In this document: one piece after another, positions 1 through 9,060 of the stretch
Position numbering within the stretch: the first letter of the stretch is position 1
Layout: the number at the start of each line of letters is the position of its first letter
From: Bacteroides ihuae
Lineage (GTDB): Bacteria; Bacteroidota; Bacteroidia; Bacteroidales; Bacteroidaceae
Length of the DNA: 64,000 nucleotides
Assembly (NCBI RefSeq): GCF_900104585.1
Contig: NZ_FNVX01000006.1
Coordinates: forward strand, 1,178,001-1,242,000
Direction: 5' to 3'
Position numbers and translations under genes: made by a program
Notes under the pieces: model-generated
Database searches by the model: none
Told to the model about the DNA's origin: nothing
The model's input: only the letters and a program-made list of their open reading frames with translations

Positions 1-529
1 AATGTCCACAATGTAACATCGAAAGATCTTTCAACGTAACATTCTTGCATAGCTTCAAACTGATGGCTTTGTTGCCCACACCCGTCAGGCGACTTTCTTC
101 TCGCGTCAATCCTTTACCGTTGATGAGGCCCGGGCCGCAGATGGTAATCTCCTCCAATCCAATGCCCCAAATAAGCGAATTTTTCCAATGACTGTGCCCG
201 AAGTCCTGATACATAGTATGTTCATTGGTTTCAGCTTCATCATAACCTTCCTTTTCGGCAGGAAAAGCGGCAATGATCTCTGCGCCTGCCTCCAGATACA
301 AAGTGATGTGACTTTGCAGACGAATGGAGTAGCAGGCATATTGTCCCGCAGGGAAATAGATGGTGCCTCCTCCATTTCTAGAAGCCTCCTCAATTACGTT
401 ATTGATAGTCGGGGAATCAATGGTTTTGCCATCGGCTTTGGCGCCGTACTCTTTTACATTGTACGTAGTGGCATTCATGTTGGTTAGCCAACAAGTTAGG
501 CAGCAAAGAGTCAAGAGGATCTGTTTCAT
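1..529 (-). CDS. GH28 family polygalacturonase-like enzyme (C-terminus beyond window edge)
   Basis: The reading frame opens at the ATG whose complement is at 527-529 and stays open to base 1, giving about 176 residues with the C-terminus missing. It starts with a signal peptide (MKQILLTLCCLTCWLTNMNA) and continues with a right-handed beta-helix opening typical of pectinase-like GH28 enzymes: YNVKEYGAKADGKT, then NGGGTIYFPAGQY, then LYLEAGAEI and ICGPGLINGKG. The catalytic aspartates of GH28 lie further along, outside the window, so activity cannot be judged. It is the last visible gene of a minus-strand operon and begins 8 bases after the CBM9-like gene. The likely role is hydrolysis of galacturonic-acid linkages in pectin in the periplasm or at the surface. 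The family call is firm; the substrate is inferred from neighbours. Confidence 0.85.
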   Translation of the reverse strand, partial: MKQILLTLCCLTCWLTNMNATTYNVKEYGAKADGKTIDSPTINNVIEEASRNGGGTIYFPAGQYACYSIRLQSHITLYLEAGAEIIAAFPAEKEGYDEAETNEHTMYQDFGHSHWKNSLIWGIGLEEITICGPGLINGKGLTREESRLTGVGNKAISLKLCKNVTLKDLSMLHCGH

Positions 530-537
530 AAGGAGTT

Positions 538-1371
538 TTATTTTTGTTTCTCTAATGGCATCAGCTTCATTTTGGGTAGGTAGTCTGCATTGCCATACAT
601 GGTATGTTCACTGGACAGATTCCAAAATCCGTCCTTGCTATCAGGATTAGCATCGAAGTCAATGACAGCCCAACACAATCCGATGTCTTTGTTTTCCTGT
701 AAGATAGTGGGCACAGATTTCTCCGGCCCGGCAGCATCGGCATGATCAAAAGGGGTAATGTAAAACTCAAGAACAAGTTTGCCCGCTTCTCCTTCTTTAA
801 ATGAATAGCGATAGGCATAGTCCGCATAAGGTTTTTGTTTGAGCCACACTTGCGGTCCCCATAACATGCACCAATCTTCCTTGTGAGCAGGGGTAAAGAT
901 ATGGTAATTTTGTGCTTGGCAACCGTGAAAATTGAACCAAGATTCCCATACATCTGCTTTCTTGTCGGGATGAAACCGATCGATAAAAGGGCCACCGGAA
1001 CAATCTCCGTCAACGACCACCTCAAAGATATCGGTACTTAGGCTGTTTTCGCTGAATCTCCAATAATTATCGTATGCTTCGTATAAAAAGTACAAACGAT
1101 TCAGTCCAGCGCACCAACCCACTTTCACACTAATGTCTAAGGTTGATTTATTTGGTTTGGCATATTTGCCTTCGTCCTCTTTCATCCGGTCGATAGAGAT
1201 GGCATACGATTCGGGAATCATTTGCCAGTCATCGTCGTTTCCGTCGATGGTTGGTAGTTGCTCTTTCGGAAACTGCCAGATTTTGTATTCTTGTGCAAAG
1301 CTGTTTGTTGCGGTTAGCAAGTAGAAGCAAAGCGCAAACAAAGTTTTTGTAATTCTTGAGTAAGCTTTCAT
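538..1371 (-). CDS. secreted CBM9-like (DOMON-type) sugar-binding protein
   Basis: This is a 277-residue protein with a signal peptide (MKAYSRITKT to NSFAQ). The body reads like the CBM9-like domain found in many Bacteroides polysaccharide loci: an early TIDGNDDDWQ segment, then GLNRLYFLYEAYDNYWRF, then DIFEVVVDGDCSGG, and a final LCWAVIDFDANPDSKDGFWNLS. No catalytic motif is visible. I start it at the ATG at 1371 because the in-frame upstream extension begins at a GTG, lacks a signal peptide and overlaps the preceding gene. It lies 13 bases after the DUF4450-like gene in the same operon. A role in binding released pectin oligosaccharides is an inference. The SusC/SusD pair has no adjacent surface glycan-binding protein, so this protein could supply that function. 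Confidence 0.7.
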   Translation of the reverse strand: MKAYSRITKTLFALCFYLLTATNSFAQEYKIWQFPKEQLPTIDGNDDDWQMIPESYAISIDRMKEDEGKYAKPNKSTLDISVKVGWCAGLNRLYFLYEAYDNYWRFSENSLSTDIFEVVVDGDCSGGPFIDRFHPDKKADVWESWFNFHGCQAQNYHIFTPAHKEDWCMLWGPQVWLKQKPYADYAYRYSFKEGEAGKLVLEFYITPFDHADAAGPEKSVPTILQENKDIGLCWAVIDFDANPDSKDGFWNLSSEHTMYGNADYLPKMKLMPLEKQK

Positions 1372-1384
1372 TCTCCTGTTGGTG

Positions 1385-2155
1385 TTATTTATTAAACTCC
1401 TGTGCGAAGAGTGCTGGAAGCATGAAATAATTGTAGTCTGCTTTTGTGTTCTGAGTATAAAAACAGAAATAAAGCTTCTCGCCACTTTTTATGGGAGTTG
1501 AAGCAGCCAGTGCAGGTGCATCTGTCTTCTTGCCCGATTGAAAAAAGGAGAGAGGAGTTTTTTGTTGATGAGCATCCGACAATCTAATCTCGGAAGAAAA
1601 AGGCGTAATCCCTTGAATAACTTTTAATTGCATACTCTCACCATAGTAGCAAGTGAAAGCACTACCCTCTACGCTGAAGACGTTATCTTTGCAATAAACA
1701 GGCTTCATCCGACTATCGGTTTTGTCATCCAGCACTTGTCCGTAACAGCCTCCGAACGACCACATCAGTTGCATTGTAGAGGGAATCTCTTTTGCTTCTA
1801 CTTCCATGATAAATCCGTCGCTATCAGTCAGTCCGGTAATGCGGACAACTAGATTTCCACTTCCAAGTAAAACATCTTTTAGAATATACGTAAGTGTGCC
1901 ATTCTTTTCTTTTAGCTCGACGACCTTCAACTCATTTGCCCATCGGCTCTTGCCTTCGTTTTGTACTCCTATGCGAAAGTTACCAGCCATCTGGGGAAAA
2001 TGAAAAGAAAACTCCGGATAATTGCACGCCAAGACGCGAGGCTCTTTCTGCGTCCCTTTTACAATTCGGTGAAAAGCCTTGTTGTTCCCGGCAGTTGCGG
2101 ATAGAGCAAAAGCCAAAGAGAGAAATAAAGTGATTAGACTTTTGGTTTTATTCAT
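1385..2155 (-). CDS. stand-alone DUF4450-like secreted protein
   Basis: This 256-residue protein has a signal peptide (MNKTKSLITLFLSLAFALSA). From memory of the family, its layout matches the N-terminal DUF4450 region of much larger Bacteroides proteins of about 1000 residues. The shared features are a segment on the pattern YPEFSFHFPQMAGNFRIGV, a central VVRITGLTDSDGFIMEVEAK, a tryptophan followed by SFGGCYGQVL, and an ending with KLYFCFYTQ and LPALFAQEF. Here the frame stops cleanly where the large proteins would continue into an (alpha/alpha)6-type domain. It is therefore either a natural single-domain version or an old truncation. The ATG overlaps the stop of the upstream GH28 gene by 8 bases, so the two are translationally linked. 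No activity can be assigned. Binding of a pectin side chain is only a guess. Confidence 0.55.
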   Translation of the reverse strand: MNKTKSLITLFLSLAFALSATAGNNKAFHRIVKGTQKEPRVLACNYPEFSFHFPQMAGNFRIGVQNEGKSRWANELKVVELKEKNGTLTYILKDVLLGSGNLVVRITGLTDSDGFIMEVEAKEIPSTMQLMWSFGGCYGQVLDDKTDSRMKPVYCKDNVFSVEGSAFTCYYGESMQLKVIQGITPFSSEIRLSDAHQQKTPLSFFQSGKKTDAPALAASTPIKSGEKLYFCFYTQNTKADYNYFMLPALFAQEFNK

Positions 2156-3632
2156 ACCGAATCTCTTGTGTTAATTCACTGTTGTTCTTGAATGTAATCT
2201 TGCTCTTGTCTGCTATTTTTAGCTTAACGCCCTTTATCTTAAAGTTGTGCGTGAAAGCTACAATGCCGGCTTTTTGCGCTGTAACATCTAAATTATAGAC
2301 AGCAAAGTTATCAAGTTTTAGCGAATCATTCCAGCCTGAAGCCGATATAAATTGCTCGGCATTAGTTGCCTTTACGTTTGCCAGATATACATCTCTGAAG
2401 TGAGGGTATCCTTTTTCGATCGGGATCACAGGGGTGAGCATCACTTTCCAATGCTCAGGAATCTCTTTGTTCTTATACTCTGCGGGTAGTTCGGAGTAGC
2501 TGTAGCTCGGATTCCAATTCAGATCGGCAGCTAATACGTTTTGTACACTATCTGCCACAACATTCGTCATATAAATATGCTCCACAGTTCCTCCCCGATT
2601 CATTGCCGATTTTAATTTTAGGGTCGATGAAGTGCCATAAGCTTTCAAATTATATCCTAAAACATAACGTATATCTCCTGACGTTTCACTTCCACAAGTA
2701 ATCAATCCGGCACCTTTACGGGCAGTGCAATTGCGGACTACAATATATTCTGTAGGACGATCAATCTTCAATCCATCTGCATCTCTACCGGCCTTTAGGC
2801 AGATGTTGTCATCGTTGCAGTCAATATCACAACCTTCAATGAGGATGCGCGTGGAAGAGTCAATGTCAATTCCGTCGGTGCTAGGGCCATGCCCGCCAAT
2901 ATTATTATTAATAGTTAGCCCATTGAGTGTGCAATGATTTGAATAAAGAACTTGAATACCCCAGAAGCCGGTTCGCATTAATGTGAAGTCCTTCAATATT
3001 ACGTCTGAACTGTTTGACACAAGAATGCCGCGTACTCGCTTACAATCATAATCTACAATCCATCGCAACTCTTTCTTTTCATACTCTTTTCGCATCTCCC
3101 AGTATTTATCCCAGAAAACTTTTCCTCTACAATCGATCGTTCCTTTACCCGAAATAGATGCTTGTTCTACGTCTATCACATTGAGCACGGCCGCAGGCCA
3201 TGTCATCTCAATGCCTGCTATACGCGAACGAAATTCAGGATAATTGTTGATATCTCTGCTGGCCAGGAGTGTTACTCCTTTTTCGATATGCAGATTGACA
3301 CCTTTCTTAATGAACAATGCTCCGGTTTGGTAATATCCCGGATCAAAAGTCACTGTTCCACCCCCTGCACTGCTACATGCATCAATGGTTTTTTGGATGG
3401 CTTGCGTACTGAGAACATTGCTATCATTTACAGCCCCAAATGCTTTGACGTTAAAGGTTGCATCTGCTTTCTTTGGAAATGGCTTGGCACCCACATCTTT
3501 AGCCCATGATAAGTCAATTTTTTCACCCGCATTTATCCATGCGAATGAAGGAATGCCATTACCACTTTTACTAGGCGAGATACAGCTACTTAACAAGAAA
3601 ATGGCGAATGAGCTAATGATAATCTTCTTCAT
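2148..3632 (-). CDS. GH28 polygalacturonase/rhamnogalacturonase lipoprotein
   Basis: This 494-residue protein begins with a lipoprotein signal (lipobox LSSC, Cys17), so it is probably membrane-anchored. It is a right-handed beta-helix GH28. Visible family motifs are STDGIDI (251-257, catalytic Asp), CNDDNICLK (272-280, the Asp-Asp pair), a GSETSGD segment near 314 where many members have GHG, and LKLK (338-341) in place of RIK. Known GH28 enzymes hydrolyse GalA-GalA or GalA-Rha linkages by inversion. The motif variants favour an exo-acting or rhamnogalacturonan-directed member rather than a classic endopolygalacturonase. An upstream in-frame extension exists, but the ATG at 3632 is the one directly before the lipoprotein signal, and it clears the CE12 gene by 28 bases. 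It is the third gene of the operon. Confidence 0.88.
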   Translation of the reverse strand: MKKIIISSFAIFLLSSCISPSKSGNGIPSFAWINAGEKIDLSWAKDVGAKPFPKKADATFNVKAFGAVNDSNVLSTQAIQKTIDACSSAGGGTVTFDPGYYQTGALFIKKGVNLHIEKGVTLLASRDINNYPEFRSRIAGIEMTWPAAVLNVIDVEQASISGKGTIDCRGKVFWDKYWEMRKEYEKKELRWIVDYDCKRVRGILVSNSSDVILKDFTLMRTGFWGIQVLYSNHCTLNGLTINNNIGGHGPSTDGIDIDSSTRILIEGCDIDCNDDNICLKAGRDADGLKIDRPTEYIVVRNCTARKGAGLITCGSETSGDIRYVLGYNLKAYGTSSTLKLKSAMNRGGTVEHIYMTNVVADSVQNVLAADLNWNPSYSYSELPAEYKNKEIPEHWKVMLTPVIPIEKGYPHFRDVYLANVKATNAEQFISASGWNDSLKLDNFAVYNLDVTAQKAGIVAFTHNFKIKGVKLKIADKSKITFKNNSELTQEIRYE

Positions 3633-3660
3633 ATAATTGGCTATTGGATAGGGCATATTG

Positions 3661-4938
3661 TTAGTTTCCATCAGGCTTTTCAATTTCGGTAAATGGACTG
3701 GGTTTCCATCGGAAAGAAGCCCGATTGTCAGGATGTGCCGGATCGAAGGTGTGGTAATCACTTTTTAGATATTTAGTAAGATCTAATTGGATGCTTTTCA
3801 TGCCTTCAATAACGCACTTAGCAACTTGATAGGCACCATAAGGATTGAAATGCGTATTATCTTCTAAAGCTTTAGTTTGTCCGGGGAATGTATTTGCCGG
3901 ATAGTGAACAAAAGCTTTCTTTGAATTCTCAACACCCATTGCTTCGTATAAGGTGCGGGTGATGGAATTCAAATCTATTAATGGAACATTCTCTTTATGT
4001 GCCAGCCACTTCATTGCTTCAGGATAATTTTCGTGTGTGTCTACTATTTTTCCTTCTGCGTTAAAACTTCTTCTCTGAGTGGGTGTCACTAATACAGGGT
4101 ATGCTCCTCGCGCACGAACCTCGTCGACAAATATTTTTAAGCTGGTCATGAATGAGTAGTAAGCTCCTTTGCCCGGCCCTTTCTGTTTCTGGTCATTGTG
4201 TCCAAATTCCATGAAAAGATAATCTCCTGCCTTCATTTGGGTGAGTGCTTTTTTCAATCTTCCGGCGGCAATGAAAGTATTGGCTGATTCTCCAGATTCT
4301 GCGTAATTGGCAATACACACTTGGTCATTAAAGAATCGTGGAATCATTTGTCCCCAACTTGCCCATGGCTCATTATCTTGATCCACAACTGTAGAATTGC
4401 CGCATAAGAATACGGTAGGAACATTTTCTATTTTTTCAATGTGGAGTGCCGACAACAGTGGCGTATCTCCATTAAATTCCAATGTTAACTTATCGTCCCA
4501 GTTCAGCTTTTTCTTCTCCCGGGGCTTAATCTTCACGTATTCTCCTTCGGCAATCAGGGTGTTTCTCTTGTTGATAACAAATGAACATTCTACCAATTCT
4601 CCTTTTTTCGTAGGCAGGTTCTCTATAAATAGTCGACGAGATTCTCCGCGTACAGTGGTTTCACCCGCTTTCTTTTTCGAGCCAAGCGTAACAGTAACTT
4701 TGTAGTTGCCATCGGGCACGTTTACAGAGAAGTAAAACGGATGGTTACTTTTACCATCGGGTGCTGCTTGCAGGTCGTAGCCATATCCTGCAGCCTCACT
4801 AAAGATGTTTTGTGGAGTGATATTGACTACTCCTTCACTTTTTTTATTGCTATCAAAGCGGAAAGAGTAGCTGATTTGTTGTGCTTTACCCATTGCACTA
4901 ATGGCTAGTGCTAAGGCTACTATATAATACTTCTTCAT
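3661..4938 (-). CDS. CE12-type rhamnogalacturonan acetylesterase with N-terminal beta-sandwich
   Basis: This 425-residue secreted SGNH hydrolase has a signal peptide ending near residue 19 and then a beta-rich domain (about 22-170: SYSFRFDS, DGNYKVTVTLG). The catalytic domain runs from about 173 to 400. The four SGNH blocks are visible: GNST (180-183, nucleophile Ser182), the glycine of ESGESANTF (215-222), FGHND (245-249), and DNTHF (360-364) with the Asp/His pair. CE12 members remove acetyl groups from GalA in the RG-I backbone, which exposes it to lyases and hydrolases. It sits between GH2 and GH28 in the operon with short gaps. This is one of three CE12-like domains in the locus. The family assignment is strong; the exact ester position is unknown. 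Confidence 0.88.
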   Translation of the reverse strand: MKKYYIVALALAISAMGKAQQISYSFRFDSNKKSEGVVNITPQNIFSEAAGYGYDLQAAPDGKSNHPFYFSVNVPDGNYKVTVTLGSKKKAGETTVRGESRRLFIENLPTKKGELVECSFVINKRNTLIAEGEYVKIKPREKKKLNWDDKLTLEFNGDTPLLSALHIEKIENVPTVFLCGNSTVVDQDNEPWASWGQMIPRFFNDQVCIANYAESGESANTFIAAGRLKKALTQMKAGDYLFMEFGHNDQKQKGPGKGAYYSFMTSLKIFVDEVRARGAYPVLVTPTQRRSFNAEGKIVDTHENYPEAMKWLAHKENVPLIDLNSITRTLYEAMGVENSKKAFVHYPANTFPGQTKALEDNTHFNPYGAYQVAKCVIEGMKSIQLDLTKYLKSDYHTFDPAHPDNRASFRWKPSPFTEIEKPDGN

Positions 4939-4963
4939 TTATTTATATATTGTTTACTTGTTC

Positions 4964-7852
4964 TCATCTTCCTTTGTCTCCTTTTGTAGGTTTTAACTCG
5001 TCGGGAGAATCCTTGGTGTAAGAGTTTACTTTTGGTGCATTCTTGGTAAATAGGTTTTGTATTTGTTCCACATTTATTTTTTCCTGTGGGCGGAAATAAT
5101 CAGAATTCATGTAATCTAAAATAGCGCTATACATTTGTCGTGCAACAATGCGCTTATCGGGATCACTGGTTATATCCATACTAGTCATCATCAACTTTCC
5201 ATTCAATACATTCGCTTCAAATAAAGTTCCGATTTTGCGGCTGATGAACCATGTGTCGATGCTTTGTACTAGTGGCTGAAAGGTATCGGGAAACTCCGTA
5301 AATTGCATCACTTGAGTTTTGTTGAGCAGCTCCCACCATTGCAGGTTGCTATGATATTCTGTCGGAAAGTTTTTAAAGAGTGGGCTCTTGTCGTTTACCC
5401 AAATGCCTGTGGTGTGCGGAGGGCGCATCTTGAACCAAGATGTATTCCAAAACACAGGTGTGAAGTATTGTACGACCTCTTTTCCGTAGGAGATCTTTCC
5501 AGCGGCGGTAATTAATACATTGCCACCTTGCTCTAAGACTTCATGTGCTTTGGTGTCGAAAGTATCTGTAACGTATACGCTACCTTTTTTCACTTCTACC
5601 TGTGCAGGATATACCCAGAAATCCCAGTCGTTCAAGGCTTCTGTTCCTTCTATTTTTACTTCCAAATTAAGTTTTTGTGGAGAGGTAACGTTGTTTAGCG
5701 AGTAGTTTACTTGTCCTAGCTGGAAACAGTTGCCTATCGGAATATCTTTTGTACAAAGTACTCCTTCTGCATAAATTTTGCCATATGCATCTTTGATTGT
5801 ATAAACAACTTTAGCGTTTTTGAGCGTTGCTTTATAAAAATTAGCGACTTCAATAGTAGCAGTGAACGTTTCGTCGTTCTTATATACAAATTTAGGGATG
5901 CGGGCTAAGGGTACAGTAGCATTGCAGAATCGTCGAACTTCACTGGCTGTGATATATCCTTTTTCTTCAAAAAAGACATCTAACAGTCCAACTAAGGCTG
6001 TACCCTGCCCAGAGTAGTCATTCAGAGCCAGCAACTGAAAACCCGCATAGTCCGGGGTACGAAGAGTTCTCTCTATCTCATTTTTATAGCAAAGAGCTTG
6101 TAGCTTTCCTGAAGCCATCATGAAGTCATGCCCTTTGTTTCCCATCTTACCATCAGTAAGTAGATCTTGGAAAATCTCGAAATTGCGTGCCTTGTTTACG
6201 CCCGTATATTTTCTTATTTCATTAAAATTAGGAAAAGCGCACCATTGACCTGTTTCATGCGATACATAGGGTTGCTTTACAGTATCTATTTTTTCATGAT
6301 AATCCGATTTCGACTCCGGCATTGCATTGGTCCAATTGAGTCCTCTGGCACCAGCTTTAACATGATATTGATTGTTGGGCTGCCATTGCCAACTATTACC
6401 CACTGATGCTCCGGTATATACTCTGCGCGAGTCAGTTTTTTTCCAGTATTCTACAAATTTGGTAACCCAGGCGACCCAGCGTCCCGAAGGCTCGTTGCCA
6501 CAAGCTAACATACAATAGGATGCATAGTTACCATAAGCTTTCGTTAGTCGAATGGTTTCATCCATTAAATAAGTATCAATAGGTTGTCCCATTCCTAATT
6601 TAGGTCCATGATTTGGCCAACTTGGTCCTTCCGGTTGCAAATAGAATCCCACTAAATCAGCCGCAATGAACGCAGCTTCCGGTGGGCAGAAAGAATGAAA
6701 ACGCATGTGGTTCAATCCGTAGTTGCGGCAAATGCGAAAGACTCTTTCCCAATCTTTCACATCCATAGGTGCATAACCAGTCAAAGGAAAATCACAGTTT
6801 TCTACTGTTCCTCTAAGCATTGTCTTAATCCCATTCACATAGAACCATTTCCCTTTGATGGAAAATTCTCGCATTCCAAATTGTACTTCCTTCTTCTCTT
6901 TACCTTTATTACTTGCTATTTCTGCGTGCAACAGGTACAATGCAGGGTCGAATTCATCCCATGTTAGCATTCGGTCTCCCATGGGTAGTTCCATTTCACA
7001 ATTGAGTACTCCATCTTTTACCACGAAGCTTTTTGTTATCGCGGGCACAGTCTGACTTTGTTCCGAATTAAAGCTCTTTGCAGAGAGAGTTATTGCCGCA
7101 GATGTGGCTGAGGGTGAAGTGGATTTTAGCACCATTTTCACTATTGCCTTCTTGTTTGCAAGATCCGGATATACCTGAATATCTTCGAAATAGACTTTTG
7201 GAGTGGTCATTAAATTGATTTTTCCGACTATTCCGTTCCAATTACCTTGCGTCTGGTCGGTAATGCTGTGAGAATCCGGTCCTACGTTGATCTCTTTAAT
7301 ACGATTATCTACGCGAATAGAAATTCTGCATTTTCCTTTGGCAATAAGATCAGTTATATCATATATGTGTGGCACACAAAGGCTGTTTTGCATACCTGCT
7401 TTTTTTTCGTTAATCCATACAGTTGTTTCTATGTGTGGACGCTCCAGATAGAGTAAGATTCGCTCGCCTTTCCAATTAGCAGGAATGACAACCTGCTTTT
7501 GATACCACGCTACACCGACATAATGTTTATCCGGTGTCAGGAAGAAGGGAAGCTTTATGTTTCCTTCTATCCGATACTTCTCCATATATGGATTGAAGTA
7601 ATAAGAGCTATCATATAAACTGCCAGTCCATTTGGTTTGTACAGTAACATTGTCCCCTTTAAGTTTTTCTGGCATCGATCCAGGGAGATTTATTTCATCA
7701 GTTAATATCTTTTTATACCATTGTTCTTTGACTCCCGCATCATTTCTGTCGATTTGAAAGCTCCATTTGCCTGCAATGTCGAGCATATTCTGTGCGGATA
7801 GAGTTGTTGCTATTGTTATAAGAAGAGATAGTGTAAGAAAATGTTTTTGCAT
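4964..7852 (-). CDS. GH2 family glycoside hydrolase, probable beta-galactosidase-type
   Basis: This protein has 962 residues from the ATG at 7852, which precedes a clean signal peptide (MQKHFLTLSLLITIATTLSA). An in-frame ATG 19 codons upstream would add a hydrophilic extension. The domains are an N-terminal sugar-binding jelly roll (IAGKWSFQIDRND; WYQKQVVIP; YLERPHIETTVWINEKKAG), an immunoglobulin-like domain with the GMREFSIKGKWFYVNG transition, and a TIM barrel. The acid/base is the Glu of GNEPSG (about 454) and the nucleophile is the Glu of VSHETGQW (about 533). The C-terminal 300 residues are less typical and include a ThuA/GATase-like stretch (GGNVLITAAGKISYG). It is the first gene of the six-gene minus operon. 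GH2 covers beta-galactosidase, glucuronidase and other activities; galactan or arabinogalactan side chains are the likely target from context. Confidence 0.85.
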   Translation of the reverse strand: MQKHFLTLSLLITIATTLSAQNMLDIAGKWSFQIDRNDAGVKEQWYKKILTDEINLPGSMPEKLKGDNVTVQTKWTGSLYDSSYYFNPYMEKYRIEGNIKLPFFLTPDKHYVGVAWYQKQVVIPANWKGERILLYLERPHIETTVWINEKKAGMQNSLCVPHIYDITDLIAKGKCRISIRVDNRIKEINVGPDSHSITDQTQGNWNGIVGKINLMTTPKVYFEDIQVYPDLANKKAIVKMVLKSTSPSATSAAITLSAKSFNSEQSQTVPAITKSFVVKDGVLNCEMELPMGDRMLTWDEFDPALYLLHAEIASNKGKEKKEVQFGMREFSIKGKWFYVNGIKTMLRGTVENCDFPLTGYAPMDVKDWERVFRICRNYGLNHMRFHSFCPPEAAFIAADLVGFYLQPEGPSWPNHGPKLGMGQPIDTYLMDETIRLTKAYGNYASYCMLACGNEPSGRWVAWVTKFVEYWKKTDSRRVYTGASVGNSWQWQPNNQYHVKAGARGLNWTNAMPESKSDYHEKIDTVKQPYVSHETGQWCAFPNFNEIRKYTGVNKARNFEIFQDLLTDGKMGNKGHDFMMASGKLQALCYKNEIERTLRTPDYAGFQLLALNDYSGQGTALVGLLDVFFEEKGYITASEVRRFCNATVPLARIPKFVYKNDETFTATIEVANFYKATLKNAKVVYTIKDAYGKIYAEGVLCTKDIPIGNCFQLGQVNYSLNNVTSPQKLNLEVKIEGTEALNDWDFWVYPAQVEVKKGSVYVTDTFDTKAHEVLEQGGNVLITAAGKISYGKEVVQYFTPVFWNTSWFKMRPPHTTGIWVNDKSPLFKNFPTEYHSNLQWWELLNKTQVMQFTEFPDTFQPLVQSIDTWFISRKIGTLFEANVLNGKLMMTSMDITSDPDKRIVARQMYSAILDYMNSDYFRPQEKINVEQIQNLFTKNAPKVNSYTKDSPDELKPTKGDKGR

Positions 7853-8048
7853 AATATTTACTTTAATAATAATCCGAAAGCTAAGGTACAGATTTTTGCT
7901 ATTACTCATCCTAGAAAGATGTACAGATAGATAGAAATTCGTGTGAAATCACCTGTAATTATATTGCTTTGTACGATATTACAGTATTTTGCAATAATAT
8001 AACTAGAGTTTTTAGTCTAAGACTATTTTTCTTTCAGCTTGATTCGAT

Positions 8049-8056
8049 TATATTTG
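8049..8056 (+). promoter_or_regulatory. -7 box of the GH43-like/GH42 promoter
   Basis: TATATTTG matches the Bacteroides consensus TAnnTTTG exactly. A pyrimidine-rich stretch resembling the -33 element lies about 18-20 bases upstream (8026-8031). Transcription should begin near 8061-8063. This excludes the in-frame ATG at 8058 and supports the ATG at 8091 as the start of the GH43-like gene. Confidence 0.65.
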
Positions 8057-8090
8057 TATGTTTGATAACTCTATTAATTTTAATACTAAT

Positions 8091-9038
8091 ATGATGAAGA
8101 AAATTCTTCTTTTCGCATGCTTCACCTTTTTGTTTTTGGCCATTGTCCGGGGGCAGGAGAAGGCATACCTGTTTTCTTATTTCATTAATGATAGCAAAGA
8201 TGGGCTTCATTTAGCCTATAGTCGAGATGGTTTGAAGTGGGAACCATTGAACGAGGGAAACTCCTTTTTAATACCTTCTGTAGGAAAAGATAAGTTGATG
8301 AGAGATCCTAGTATCTGTCAGGCTCCTGATGGGACTTTCCACATGGTGTGGACTTCCAGCTGGACGGATCGTATCATTGGATACGCTTCATCGAGCGATC
8401 TGTTGCATTGGTCTGAACAAAAAGCCATTCCTGTGATGATGCATGAACCTACGGCACACAATTGCTGGGCACCTGAATTGTTCTATGACGGGCCATCGAA
8501 GACTTATTACATTTTTTGGGCTACAACTATTCCCGGGAGACATAAACAGGTCGCTACGAGTGAAAGCGAGAAAGGGCTAAATCACCGTATCTACTATGTG
8601 ACCACAAAGAAATTTAAAAAGTTCTCGAAGACAAAGATATTCTTTGATCCCGATTTTAGTGTGATTGATGCTGCTATTGTAAAGGACGTAAATAATGAAT
8701 TGATAATGGTCGTGAAGAATGAGAATTCTAATCCTCCAGAGAAAAATCTACGTGTGACCAAAACTAAAAATATTAAAGATGGCTTTCCTGTGGCAGTTTC
8801 TGCTCCTATAACAGGTGATTATTGGGCAGAAGGCCCCGCACCATTGATTGTGGGTGATTACCTCTATGTGTATTTTGATAAATATCGCGATCATAAGTAC
8901 GGTGCGGTTCGTTCCAAAGACTGTGTTCATTGGGAAGATGTGTCGGATAAAATTGTTTTCCCGAAAGGAACCCGGCACGGTACTGCTTTTACTGTAGATA
9001 GTAAAGTGCTTGATTCTTTGCTGAGAATGAAAGAATAA
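8091..9038 (+). CDS. secreted GH43-like five-bladed beta-propeller glycosidase
   Basis: This 315-residue protein has a signal peptide (MMKKILLFACFTFLFLAIV). The propeller carries the GH43-type triad: RDPSI (base Asp, about 72), VIDAAIV (pKa-modulating Asp, about 193) and WAEGPAP (acid Glu, about 247). Repeats of the form YSRDGLKWE, SSSDLLHWSE and RSKDCVHWED mark propeller blades. GH43 members act on arabinan, arabinogalactan or galactan. The same triad spacing is seen in the C-terminal domain of the 37.3-40.4 kb fusion protein, suggesting the same subfamily. It is followed after 22 bases by GH42 and shares its promoter. The start is chosen from the promoter position; 8094 is an equally good ATG. 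The specific sugar is not determined. Confidence 0.82.
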   Translation: MMKKILLFACFTFLFLAIVRGQEKAYLFSYFINDSKDGLHLAYSRDGLKWEPLNEGNSFLIPSVGKDKLMRDPSICQAPDGTFHMVWTSSWTDRIIGYASSSDLLHWSEQKAIPVMMHEPTAHNCWAPELFYDGPSKTYYIFWATTIPGRHKQVATSESEKGLNHRIYYVTTKKFKKFSKTKIFFDPDFSVIDAAIVKDVNNELIMVVKNENSNPPEKNLRVTKTKNIKDGFPVAVSAPITGDYWAEGPAPLIVGDYLYVYFDKYRDHKYGAVRSKDCVHWEDVSDKIVFPKGTRHGTAFTVDSKVLDSLLRMKE

Positions 9039-9060
9039 CCTCCTAATAATAAATGTTACT

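Noticed and set aside
3633..3761. N-terminal extension of the GH28 gene to 3761
   Set aside because: It overlaps the CE12 gene and precedes a complete lipoprotein signal at 3632.
8058..8090. Upstream ATG for the GH43-like gene
   Set aside because: It lies at or before the predicted transcription start; the signal peptide begins at 8091/8094.
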